Of a stretch of 64,000 nt of DNA, positions 1 to 7,067 are shown one piece after another; the first letter of the stretch is position 1, and the number at the start of each line of letters is the position of its first letter. The stretch comes from JBBDMX01 sp040878035 (GTDB taxonomy: Bacteria; Planctomycetota; Phycisphaerae; Phycisphaerales; Phycisphaeraceae): positions 1 to 64,000 of the forward strand of contig JBBDMX010000016.1 in assembly GCA_040878035.1 (NCBI GenBank). Reading direction: 5' to 3'. Under the pieces are notes generated by a model. That model saw only the letters and a list, made by a program, of their open reading frames with translations, made no database searches and was not told the origin of the DNA. Both the position numbers and the translations under genes were made by a program.

Positions 1-51
1 CTATTTCAGCGGTATTCACTATGCTTCACTGACAAGGTAGGCATCCCGACC

Positions 52-95
52 GACTGGGGGTCAAGAGGTCGAGGGTTCAAATCCCTCCAGCCCGA
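52..95 (+). other. 3' half of tRNA-Pro(GGG), probable att-site remnant
   Basis: This stretch matches the tRNA from the anticodon stem to the discriminator base. It has loop CTGGGGG (anticodon GGG, T33) at 54-60, 3' anticodon strand TCAAG at 61-65, a 5-nt variable loop, T-arm GAGGG-TTCAAAT-CCCTC at 71-87, acceptor 3' strand CAGCCCG at 88-94 and A73 at 95. The matching 5' acceptor strand CGGGCTG and a D-arm are absent from 1-51, and the 5' anticodon strand is ACCGA instead of the expected CTTGA. Only the 3' half is therefore here. A 3' tRNA half is the usual att core left by tRNA-targeting integrases, which would place the element to the left of the window. The 3' exon of an intron-split tRNA is the alternative. 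Confidence 0.6.
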
Positions 96-232
96 TTGCC
101 GCGAAGCGGCAATAGAGCAGGTGAACGGTCGATCAGGAGAGCAGGAGAAAGAGAACTGCCGGAAGGAGACGCAACTCCATTGGCCTGGGGGACACCTGCG
201 GTCTCCTGTTCACCTGCTCTCCTGCTCTTTCT
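96..232. repeat. Hairpin plus fold-back of 8-bp CTCCTGNT-type units
   Basis: A 7-bp hairpin (TTGCCGC-GAA-GCGGCAA, 96-112) directly follows the tRNA fragment. It is followed by an imperfect fold-back: GAGCAGGTGAAC near 115-126 is the reverse complement of GTTCACCTGCTC near 209-220. The right arm consists of 8-bp units (CTCCTGTT, CACCTGCT, CTCCTGCT), and a related 8-bp array recurs near 5419. No gene is seen in this interval. Confidence 0.6.
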
Positions 233-244
233 TGGGGCCTTTCA

Positions 245-607
245 ATGCCTTTCATGTTCGAGAACCTCAAGGTCTACCAGAAGGCGGTAGACTTCGCCGA
301 TGAGATTGCAGCCACAGCCGAAACCTTCCCGCGGGGCTACTACTTCCTGGTCGATCAACTTAACCGCGCCGCCCTCTCAATCGCGACCAACCTTGCCGAA
401 GGCAATGGACGATTCGCCAAGCACGACCGCCGTCACTACTTCATCATCGCACGCGGGTCCACTCAAGAATGCGTTCCATTAGTTGAAATCGCCAGGCGAC
501 GTGGCTTCATCACCGAAGCCCAGCACGCCGAATTCCGCCGGAAGCTGGAGGAAATTGCCAAGATGCTTTCCGGCCTCATCAATGGCTTGGATAACCGTGA
601 ATCGTGA
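245..607 (+). CDS. Four-helix bundle protein (23S rRNA intervening-sequence family)
   Basis: A 120-residue protein with the typical order of this family: N-terminal FENLKVYQKAVDFADEI, then the central YFLVDQLNRAALSIATNLAEGNGR segment (conserved RA..S...N.AEG core), then a C-terminal helical hairpin. The family (PF05635/TIGR02436) was first seen in 23S rRNA intervening sequences but is mostly found as single chromosomal genes of unknown function; it forms pentameric helical bundles. The start at 245 is the first Met of MPFMFENL; a second Met lies at residue 4. It lies just downstream of the tRNA fragment, so it may border an integrated element. Its biological role is not known. Confidence 0.85.
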   Translation: MPFMFENLKVYQKAVDFADEIAATAETFPRGYYFLVDQLNRAALSIATNLAEGNGRFAKHDRRHYFIIARGSTQECVPLVEIARRRGFITEAQHAEFRRKLEEIAKMLSGLINGLDNRES

Positions 608-639
608 TCTTCTCGCCGTGCTGTCCCCAAGGTCCCATC

Positions 640-1536
640 ATGATCATCGAAAAGCACGCCCGCCCCACTCTGACCGCCGCGGAACTCGACACTGGCGACC
701 AACTGCACTTCACGCTTGCCAGCGGGGTGACGCGGCGGATCAAGTTGGTGGAGGCCAACGCCAGCGTCTATCGCTCCAATCTCGACACCTTGCCCAAGCC
801 CGGACCGTTGGCCAGCGTGGTGCTGCGGATGTCCTGTCGGCTGGAGATCGACGGGCATCAGGTCTGCATCAATCGCTGGGTGGGCAATCAGGACAGTTTC
901 TACGAGCCTTGGGAACTGATGGGGATACGGCTGTGGTTTGACGGCTGTGCCCCGCTTTTCAAACACCTGAGCGAAAACCACGGCGCATGCAAGCCGCGCA
1001 AGCTCGTCCGCCTGGCGGTTCAGGATGCGAGCCTGCGGGTTTGCCCGGTGCTGCTGCATCCGTGGTGTCCGCTGCCGGTCCGCGGGCTGCGCATCGAGGA
1101 CTGCTACCAGGGTTCGGACTGCTGGATGGGGCCGTACTTCGGCGTGGACGCCCACGGCGGGCTGGACATCAATCATCCCGCAGGCACACCGATCTGGACG
1201 CCCATCGCGGTGGACAGTCAGGGCTACTTCAACAGCCTGGGGGCGGGCGACAACAACAACCGCTGGCGCGGGATTCGCCGCTGGGACGACGGCTCGACGT
1301 GGATCCTACAGGTGCACCACATCCTGCGTTTGCTCGTGCCCGAGGGCGGGTGCCTGGATGCTGGCGTGCACATGGCCCAAGGCGCCGGGGTACACGTGGG
1401 CAGCCACGAGCACAGCCACTTTGTCTTTGGCGTCATCGAGCCGGGTGGGGCCGAGGATGACAAGATCCTGCTCGATCCCTGGATTCTGTTCTGGCAGATG
1501 TATCAGGATCGCCGGCTGACCGCCACGCGGTCGTGA
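640..1536 (+). CDS. M23-like (LytM-type) metallopeptidase domain protein
   Basis: 298 residues from the ATG at 640 (an in-frame GTG lies at 604, but its extension looks non-coding). The C-terminal half carries the M23 signature: H172-G-G-L-D176 followed by N-x2-AGTPIWTPI, and near residue 258 H-S-H-F, matching the HxGxD and HxHF zinc-ligand pattern of LytM peptidases. The N-terminal ~140 residues are unrecognised. No signal peptide or membrane segment is seen, which is unusual for a peptidoglycan-cleaving enzyme; a cytoplasmic or catalytically altered member is possible. It sits 48 bp upstream of the carbonic anhydrase gene in the same direction. Family assignment rests on motif spacing only. 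Confidence 0.5.
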   Translation: MIIEKHARPTLTAAELDTGDQLHFTLASGVTRRIKLVEANASVYRSNLDTLPKPGPLASVVLRMSCRLEIDGHQVCINRWVGNQDSFYEPWELMGIRLWFDGCAPLFKHLSENHGACKPRKLVRLAVQDASLRVCPVLLHPWCPLPVRGLRIEDCYQGSDCWMGPYFGVDAHGGLDINHPAGTPIWTPIAVDSQGYFNSLGAGDNNNRWRGIRRWDDGSTWILQVHHILRLLVPEGGCLDAGVHMAQGAGVHVGSHEHSHFVFGVIEPGGAEDDKILLDPWILFWQMYQDRRLTATRS

Positions 1537-1584
1537 CCTGCGCCCAACCGCGTCCGTACGGATCAGGCAAAAGGACAGGTACTT

Positions 1585-2265
1585 ATGCGTACTTTGGGCC
1601 AACTCTTCGACAACAATAAGGCCTGGGCCCAGCGCATCTGCCAGCAGGACCCGAATTTTTTCGTCGACCTGTCCCGCCAGCAATCGCCGGCGTATCTGTG
1701 GATCGGCTGCTCGGACAGCCGCGTGCCCGCCAATCAGATTGTCGGACTCCCGCCCGGCGAGCTATTCGTCCATCGCAATGTGGCCAATCTGGTGGTGCAT
1801 ACGGATCTCAACTGCCTGTCGGTCATGCAGTTTGCCGTGGACATCCTCAAAGTGCGTCACATCATCGTGTGCGGCCACTACGGATGCAGCGGCGTGCAGG
1901 CAGTGCTGCGGCGGGATCGCGTCGGCCTGAGTGATAACTGGCTGCGCCACGTCGAGGACGTCAGGCAGAAACACCAGCAGCATCTGGCGAGCATGCACGG
2001 CCATGCATCAGCCAACGACCGGCTCTGTGAACTCAACGTGATCGAGCAAGTGGCCCACGTCTGCCAGACCACGATCGCGCGGGACGCCTGGGAACGCGGG
2101 CAGGAACTGACGGTGCATGGCTGGATCTACGGGATACAGGACGGACTGTTGCGCGACCTGAACATCACTGTCGCCGGCCAGGAGGAGGCTGCCTGGGCTT
2201 ATCAGGCGGCGGTGGCCGGGGTTGGCAGGATGCCGCCTTCCAGGGCCGGAGGCCCGACACAGTGA
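1585..2265 (+). CDS. can: Beta-class carbonic anhydrase
   Basis: Interconverts CO2 and bicarbonate in the cytoplasm. The zinc ligands and active-site dyad are intact: C42-x-D44-x-R46 (GCSDSRVP) and H98-x2-C101 (CGHYGC), at the positions seen in E. coli Can. The protein has 226 residues, close to family length. The start at 1585 follows an AAAGGACAG ribosome-binding site. The last ~12 residues (from about RMPPSRAGG) are encoded by the left end of a MITE-like element that supplies the stop codon, so the native C-terminus has been replaced. A gamma-class enzyme lies 5 kb away on the other strand. Confidence 0.95.
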   Translation: MRTLGQLFDNNKAWAQRICQQDPNFFVDLSRQQSPAYLWIGCSDSRVPANQIVGLPPGELFVHRNVANLVVHTDLNCLSVMQFAVDILKVRHIIVCGHYGCSGVQAVLRRDRVGLSDNWLRHVEDVRQKHQQHLASMHGHASANDRLCELNVIEQVAHVCQTTIARDAWERGQELTVHGWIYGIQDGLLRDLNITVAGQEEAAWAYQAAVAGVGRMPPSRAGGPTQ

Positions 2266-2431
2266 GTAGCTCGGGGCGTAAGCCCCGAGATGAAGCAACC
2301 TCCGCGATCGTGAGTCCCGAAGGGACGGCACATTGGAGAAGCCCAGTCGCACCCATGGTGTCGCCCCGCCGGGGCTTATCGTCAAGGGGACGCCGCTATC
2401 TCGGGGCTTACGCCCCGAGCTACTCACTGTG
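2258..2431. mobile_element. MITE/REP-pair-like element with 33-bp terminal inverted repeats
   Basis: Positions 2258-2290 and 2399-2431 are perfect 33-bp reverse complements. Each contains its own hairpin, CTCGGGGC-GTAA-GCCCCGAG. Outside them the symmetry continues imperfectly as GCCGGAGGC (near 2245 and 2437). The 108-bp centre has no gene. The size and nested palindromes fit a non-autonomous miniature element or a bacterial REP doublet. It abuts and overlaps the end of the beta-carbonic anhydrase gene. Confidence 0.75.
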
Positions 2432-2496
2432 ACGAGCCTCCGGCTCTCAAACAGGACCCCGAAACGCTGCGCAGCCCCCCTCAGGTCCGACGTAGT

Positions 2497-3225
2497 TCAT
2501 TTGCCTTGTTCCAGCACCGCCAGGGCCTCGTTGATGGTGAAGCGGTTTTCGTAGAGCGCCCGGCCGACGATCACACCCTGAAGGGGCAGTTGCCGCACCG
2601 CCCGCAAGTGGTCGAGCGTGCCCACGCCGCCGGAGGCGATCACCGGGACGTGCGTGGCGTTGGCGATGATGCGCGTGTGTTCGACGTTGGGGCCGGTCAT
2701 CATGCCGTCGGTGGCGATGTCGGTGTAGACGATGGCCCCCAGGGCCCAATCGCTGACGCGCGTGGCGACCTCCAGGGCGGAGGCTTCGGTGGCCTGCTCC
2801 CAGCCGGAGACCGCGAGCTTGCCGTTGCGAGCGTCCAGGCCCAGCACAATGCGGTGGGCGTAGGTGGGGTTGCCAAAGAGGCCCTCGAACCATGCCCAGT
2901 TGCGCAAGGCCGCGGTGCCCAGGATGACGCGCTGCACGCCGGCGTTGAGCAGGCGATCGATGGCGCCGTTGGAGCGGATGCCGCCGCCGACCTCGACGCG
3001 CAGGCCCGACTGCTCGACGATGCGCTGGATGACCGGCGTCTGGGTCATGTGCCCGGTGCGGGCGCCGTCGAGATCGACCACATGCAGCCAGGTGGCCCCG
3101 GCGTCGCGAAACGCCTGCGCCTGCGCGATCGGGTCGTCGCCATAGGTTTTCTGCTGGTCATAGTCGCCCTGGGTCAGGCGCACGACTTTGCCGTCACGAA
3201 GATCGATCGCGGGAAACAGGTACAT
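2497..3225 (-). CDS. hisA: Phosphoribosylformimino-5-aminoimidazole carboxamide ribotide isomerase (HisA)
   Basis: Amadori isomerase of histidine biosynthesis (ProFAR to PRFAR). The 242-residue length is typical. The (beta/alpha)8 phosphate-binding and catalytic elements are visible: FPAID8LRDGKVVRL at the N-terminus, VDLDGA, VGGGIRS, GLD131ARNGKLAVSGW and YTDIATDGMM, with D8 and D131 as the general acid/base pair. The start at 3225 is the first Met before YLFPAIDLRDG. No other his gene is in the window, so the pathway is dispersed here. The gene is convergent to the carbonic anhydrase, with the MITE-like element between them. Confidence 0.96.
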   Translation of the reverse strand: MYLFPAIDLRDGKVVRLTQGDYDQQKTYGDDPIAQAQAFRDAGATWLHVVDLDGARTGHMTQTPVIQRIVEQSGLRVEVGGGIRSNGAIDRLLNAGVQRVILGTAALRNWAWFEGLFGNPTYAHRIVLGLDARNGKLAVSGWEQATEASALEVATRVSDWALGAIVYTDIATDGMMTGPNVEHTRIIANATHVPVIASGGVGTLDHLRAVRQLPLQGVIVGRALYENRFTINEALAVLEQGK

Positions 3226-3279
3226 GGCGGGGAGTATAGGGAAACGCGCAAAAAGCAGGAAGCGCAGAAACCCTGCCCT

Positions 3280-3440
3280 TCACCTTGTACTTTGAACATT
3301 GCACCTTGAACCAGGCCTTGGGCCCCTAGTGCTCCGCCCGCTCGCCCGCACTTTGCGCTTTGAACCTTGAACTCTGCACTGCGGCTCTGCCGTCTTCTGC
3401 ACCCTGCACTTTGCACTCTACACTTTGAACGGCGTGCTCG
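3280..3440. repeat. Degenerate 7-bp-period intergenic repeat (TTTGAAC/CTTGAAC/TTTGCAC)
   Basis: The 455-bp gap between hisA and the next gene holds clustered copies of TTTGAAC, CTTGAAC, TTTGCAC and TCTGCAC, mostly spaced by 7-bp multiples. The remaining gap sequence (3226-3279 and 3441-3680) shows no gene, terminator or clear promoter. Confidence 0.55.
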
Positions 3441-3680
3441 GCACGCCTGTCCCTTGAACTTCTGACCTATGAGCGGTAATCTGCAATCGCGATCCTGGGC
3501 GGTCCGGGTCCGGGCTTCTGCCTTCCGGGGCACGTCCAGCCTTGCGGGGCTGATATGGTGATCCAATTTGGTACGCCAAGCTGTGTCTGCCGTGCTCGAA
3601 TGACACGAACCGATGGCTACAAACTGGCAATTGCTCATCGTGTACGAGGTGATTCTTGGAATTCCGACGGAGTGCGACTG

Positions 3681-5300
3681 ATGAATCAGCACACACTTTC
3701 GATCCTTGCAGTTGGTGCATCCGTGCTGCTGGTACCGATGGCACAAGGTGGTCCTGAACCATCTGTGACGGCACTATATGGTGATCGACTTCGCGAGGTA
3801 CAGAATACGCCAGAGTTTGCTGACGACAGCGCACTTGCTCGTGTCATCCTCGACGACGCCGCCAAGGTGAGCAATGCAGCTCTCCGTGCAGACATGCTGG
3901 TCCTTGTGTCTGACCTCGGCATGCGTGATGCATCCGGTCACTCGCTGTCGCTCGACGCAATCACAAAGCTGATGGCGGTAGCTCCGAATCGTGCACTAGA
4001 TTGGAAACGTCGAGAAGTTGCCGTCCACACACTTGCCCACAATGCCACCCGATCTGATGCGACCGCACGATCATTGGCATTGGCCATGACCGGCCTAAGC
4101 GACCTGCAAGCCGACGTCGGGAAGTACGACGAAGCAGCTTCCTCTCTGCGCGAGGCAAGAGCGATTGTGGCAGGGATGACGACCAACCGTGATCCAAACG
4201 TGGCCTTCATCGATTGGCGGCTACAGGTTCTGAGTGACTTGCAACATGCGAAGAAAAGACTTAGTTCACTAACTGCCGCGAACAAGCCATCACCCGACCT
4301 CGGTGACATCGCAATAGTGCTGATTATGGAGCTTGCCGATTTCAGCGCTGAGCTACCAAGGCTGGAATCAAGCGGCGACCAAGACGTGCCTTCTCGTGTC
4401 ATTCAGCTTGCGACGACGCGGACCGAGCTATTGGGTGCCACAGATGCAAAGTATCTACTGGATTGGATTCTTGCGCACATCGACACCGCATCTGTACGCG
4501 GTCGAGTATCTAGCTATGCCATGGTGATGTCTCTATGCGACGAATACCTCGCGAAACGGACAACAGTTGACGCGGAACGATTGTCAGTCGAGTCGACGAA
4601 AGCGCGAGCCGAGCGGCAACTCAGAACCTTGCTGCCACCAGAATCGGACTTTCCCCTCCCGAACGTCGGTGCCCTCAAGGCTACGGGCTGGAATGCGCGT
4701 ACAGTTTCGACTTCGGTAGGTCGCGGTGTTAAGCTCGACTGCCTTCGCCTGATTGATCTGTCAAGAGATACCATGAAGGGGCCTTGGAGCCGTGGAACGG
4801 ACGGCACGATTAGCGTGGCGATGGTCGACATGCACCGCGAAGGGCCTCTGATTCGAGTGCCCGTTCATGTCACGGGGAGCTACGACTTCCAAGGTAAGTT
4901 TCAACGAACGGCCGGCGGGGATGCAATCATGTTTGGCCTGCCAGCAGCGAAGGGCCGCTTTCGCGTAGTTCTCGGTAGTCCAGAGGGCTTGCGCGTAGCT
5001 GGCAAACAGTACAAGCAGCAACAGACCAACCTCGTGAACGGTCGTGACTATGAGATTGCTGTTCGGGTAAGACTCGAAGATGATCTGGCGAGGATTGTCG
5101 TCGTTCTGAATGGTGAAGAACTGCACAATGCTCGCTGGCCCCTTACCGCATTGAACGAGGCATCAGTATGGGTCGTTGCAGAGGAAGGGGCGCCATCAAT
5201 AAGCGTTGTGGATAGCGCTTACACAATCAAGAATTACACTGTCACACCACTTGGTGGCACAATTCGGCCACTTCGCAAAGGGACGGCAACAGAGCCATGA
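3681..5300 (+). CDS. Secreted hypothetical protein with C-terminal lectin-like domain
   Basis: 539 residues from the ATG at 3681, chosen because MNQHTLSILAVGASVLLVPMAQG is a good signal peptide and a GGAG lies at about 3670; the longer in-frame ORF upstream is not protein-like. Residues ~30-330 are predicted mostly helical, with a repetitive Ala/Leu pattern that could be TPR-like. The last ~170 residues (GSYDFQGKFQRT..., then FRVVLGSPEG, YEIAVRVRLEDD, IVVVLNGEEL) resemble the concanavalin-like LamG/DUF1080 fold often found on planctomycete secreted proteins. The base composition is visibly less GC-rich than its neighbours. I do not recognise a specific family; role unknown. Confidence 0.6.
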   Translation: MNQHTLSILAVGASVLLVPMAQGGPEPSVTALYGDRLREVQNTPEFADDSALARVILDDAAKVSNAALRADMLVLVSDLGMRDASGHSLSLDAITKLMAVAPNRALDWKRREVAVHTLAHNATRSDATARSLALAMTGLSDLQADVGKYDEAASSLREARAIVAGMTTNRDPNVAFIDWRLQVLSDLQHAKKRLSSLTAANKPSPDLGDIAIVLIMELADFSAELPRLESSGDQDVPSRVIQLATTRTELLGATDAKYLLDWILAHIDTASVRGRVSSYAMVMSLCDEYLAKRTTVDAERLSVESTKARAERQLRTLLPPESDFPLPNVGALKATGWNARTVSTSVGRGVKLDCLRLIDLSRDTMKGPWSRGTDGTISVAMVDMHREGPLIRVPVHVTGSYDFQGKFQRTAGGDAIMFGLPAAKGRFRVVLGSPEGLRVAGKQYKQQQTNLVNGRDYEIAVRVRLEDDLARIVVVLNGEELHNARWPLTALNEASVWVVAEEGAPSISVVDSAYTIKNYTVTPLGGTIRPLRKGTATEP

Positions 5301-5418
5301 CTCGAATCCGGAGCGGCGTGGGCGAAGCGGCCGGTGCAAAGTGGTCCACCGATGACGCTGATTGGCGCTGATTGATCTGCGCGAGAAGTGTCAGTCTGTG
5401 GATGATGGCCGCTGTCTT

Positions 5419-5460
5419 CCGCCTCCTGTTCTCCTGTTCTCCTGCTCTCCTGCTCTCCTG
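5419..5460 (+). repeat. 8-bp tandem array (CTCCTGTT/CTCCTGCT)
   Basis: Five or more consecutive 8-bp units, CTCCTGTT x2, CTCCTGCT x2 and CTCCTGTC, in the gene-free stretch 5301-6522. The same unit family occurs near 201-232. Confidence 0.8.
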
Positions 5461-5578
5461 TCTGTCGCCCGATAAAGCCAGGCCGGGTGGGCTTGCGGTG
5501 GGCCGGCGGGGAGTTCCCGGGGTTCCTGGGCGGTGCGGGGTTGCGGTTTGGGGCTTCTACACCCTGGAATGCGCGGGG

Positions 5579-5851
5579 CATTCCTTGGAATGGGCGGCCC
5601 ATTCCGTGGAATACACGGCGCATTCCTTGGAATATGCGGCCCATTCCCTGGAATACACGGCGCATTCCCTGGAATATGCGGCGCATTCCCTGGAATATGC
5701 GGCGCATTCCTTGGAATATGCGGCGCATTCCCGGGAATAGACGGCGCATTCCCAGGAATAGGCGGCGCATTCCCGGGAATAGACGGCGCATTCCCAGGAA
5801 TAGACGGCGCATTCCCGGGAATAGACGGCGCATTCCCGGGATTATGCGGAC
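5579..5851 (+). repeat. 21-bp tandem array A, 13 units, each with ATTCC-NN-GGAAT palindrome
   Basis: Thirteen head-to-tail 21-bp units beginning CATTCC, each with an inverted repeat ATTCC-NN-GGAAT followed by a variable spacer ending in CGGCG or CGGCC. Units differ mainly at the two central palindrome bases (TT, GT, CT, CG, CA) and in the linker (TATG, TACA, TAGA, TAGG). A degenerate first unit may start near 5561. Because 21 is a multiple of three, reading frames stay open through the array, but no gene is supported. Confidence 0.95.
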
Positions 5852-5919
5852 CTTGCGGGGGCTTCGGGACCGGCTGGCGGGGGGATTGGGGCGGGGAATT
5901 GGGCTTCCGGCGGCCGCAT

Positions 5920-6271
5920 CCAGAACTCCACGCGCCGTCTGTAGAACTCCACGCGCCGCCTGTAGAACTCTACGCGCCGCCTGTAGAACTCCACGCGCCG
6001 TCTGTAGAACTCCACGCGCCGTCTGTAGAACTCTACGCGCCGTCTGTAGAACTCCACGCGCCNNNNNNNNNNNNNNNNNNNNNNNNNNNNNNNNNNNNNN
6101 NNNNNNNNNNNNNNNNNNNNNNNNNNNNNNNNNNNNNNNNNNNNNNNNNNNNNNNNNNNNNNGCCTGTAGAACTCCACGCGCCGCCTGTAGAACTCCACG
6201 CGCCGCCTGTAGAACTCCACGCGCCGCCTGTAGAACTCTACGCGCCGTCTGTAGAACTCCACGCGCCGCGC
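5920..6271 (+). repeat. 21-bp tandem array B interrupted by assembly gap
   Basis: Units starting GTAGAACTCC or GTAGAACTCT and ending CGCGCCGTCT or CGCGCCGCCT. Seven units (the last cut) precede the N run, and five full units follow it. The period equals that of array A, 68 bp to the left. On the minus strand the unit begins AGACGGCGC, the same 9-mer found on the plus strand in array A, so the two arrays face each other. True copy number is unknown because of the gap. Confidence 0.92.
6063..6162. other. 100-N scaffold gap
   Basis: Exactly 100 N lie inside array B, the conventional placeholder for a gap of unknown size. The repeat itself is the likely cause of the assembly break. Confidence 0.98.
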
Positions 6272-6398
6272 CCAGACGCCCCGGGGCGGCGGCGGGATGG
6301 GCTTGGGGAGCGGCTGGGCTTCCCTTTTGGGGTCCGAGAACTGCGGCCGAAACGGCCGGGCGCACCGGACCGCCGACATGGTGCGTCCTATCTATAGG

Positions 6399-6445
6399 GT
6401 GGAGGGTGGAGAGTGGAGAGTGGAGAGTGGAGAGTGCAGGCTGGA
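6399..6445 (+). repeat. 8-bp tandem array (GGAGAGTG)
   Basis: Consecutive GGAGAGTG-type units in the 250 bp between array B and the gamma-carbonic anhydrase gene. No gene is seen there. Confidence 0.75.
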
Positions 6446-6522
6446 GAGGCCAAGTCGCAGGTGGGCAAGTTACAAGTTACAAGGCCCAAGTCGGAGGCCG
6501 GGTGTTCTGCGTTTTCTGCGTT

Positions 6523-7044
6523 TCACCGATATGGTCTGACGCGCGGGTCGTCGCGCTGTTCGGCATGGCGCCTGGCGTTCTCCACGTAGCGCGGCGGGAT
6601 GTCGGCCAGGTATTGCTTTTCCGTGTCGTTGGTCGGGCGGACGATCTTGCCCGGCACGCCCAGCACCACCATGCCGTCGGGCACGACCATGCCCGGCGTT
6701 ACGACCGCGCCGGCGGCGATGATGCAGCCCTTGCCGATTTTCGTGTGCCCCAGCACGGTGGCGCCCATGCCGATGAGCGTGCCGTCGCCGACGGATTCGC
6801 CGTGCACGATGGCGCCGTGGCCGATGGTGACGTTGGCGCCGATGACGTTGGGATAGCCCTTGTCGCAATGGATGACGGCGTTGTCCTGCACGTTGGTCGC
6901 CGAGCCCAGGATGATGGGCGCCACGTCGCCGCGGATGGACACGCCGTACCAGATGTTCACATCGTCGCCCAGGGTGACCTCGCCCAGCACGCGGGCAGTG
7001 TCGGCGATAAAGACATTACCAATACGGTGGATAGACATGGCCAT
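6523..7044 (-). CDS. Gamma-class carbonic anhydrase-like hexapeptide-repeat protein
   Basis: Left-handed beta-helix protein of the YrdA/PaaY type, 173 residues from the ATG at 7044 (MAMSIHRIGNVF; a second ATG at 7038 is equally possible; an upstream extension would overlap the cysteine synthase gene). The gamma-CA active-site set is present: R38-x-D40, Q53-D54, and zinc ligands H59 (VIHCDKG), H76 and H81 (IGHGAIVHG). Hexapeptide turns continue to about residue 135, followed by a C-terminal helix. Such proteins bind zinc or iron, but not all have carbonic anhydrase activity. It lies 23 bp downstream of cysK, probably in the same transcript. Confidence 0.88.
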   Translation of the reverse strand: MAMSIHRIGNVFIADTARVLGEVTLGDDVNIWYGVSIRGDVAPIILGSATNVQDNAVIHCDKGYPNVIGANVTIGHGAIVHGESVGDGTLIGMGATVLGHTKIGKGCIIAAGAVVTPGMVVPDGMVVLGVPGKIVRPTNDTEKQYLADIPPRYVENARRHAEQRDDPRVRPYR

Positions 7045-7067
7045 GATCTTACCGAAGCTGTCACGCC

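Noticed and set aside
1..95. A complete tRNA gene at the left edge
   Set aside because: The 3' half is convincing, but bases 1-51 contain no acceptor 5' strand CGGGCTG, no D-arm, and the anticodon stem does not pair.
5579..6271. CRISPR array
   Set aside because: Units are contiguous 21-mers without unique spacers, and no cas genes are in the window.
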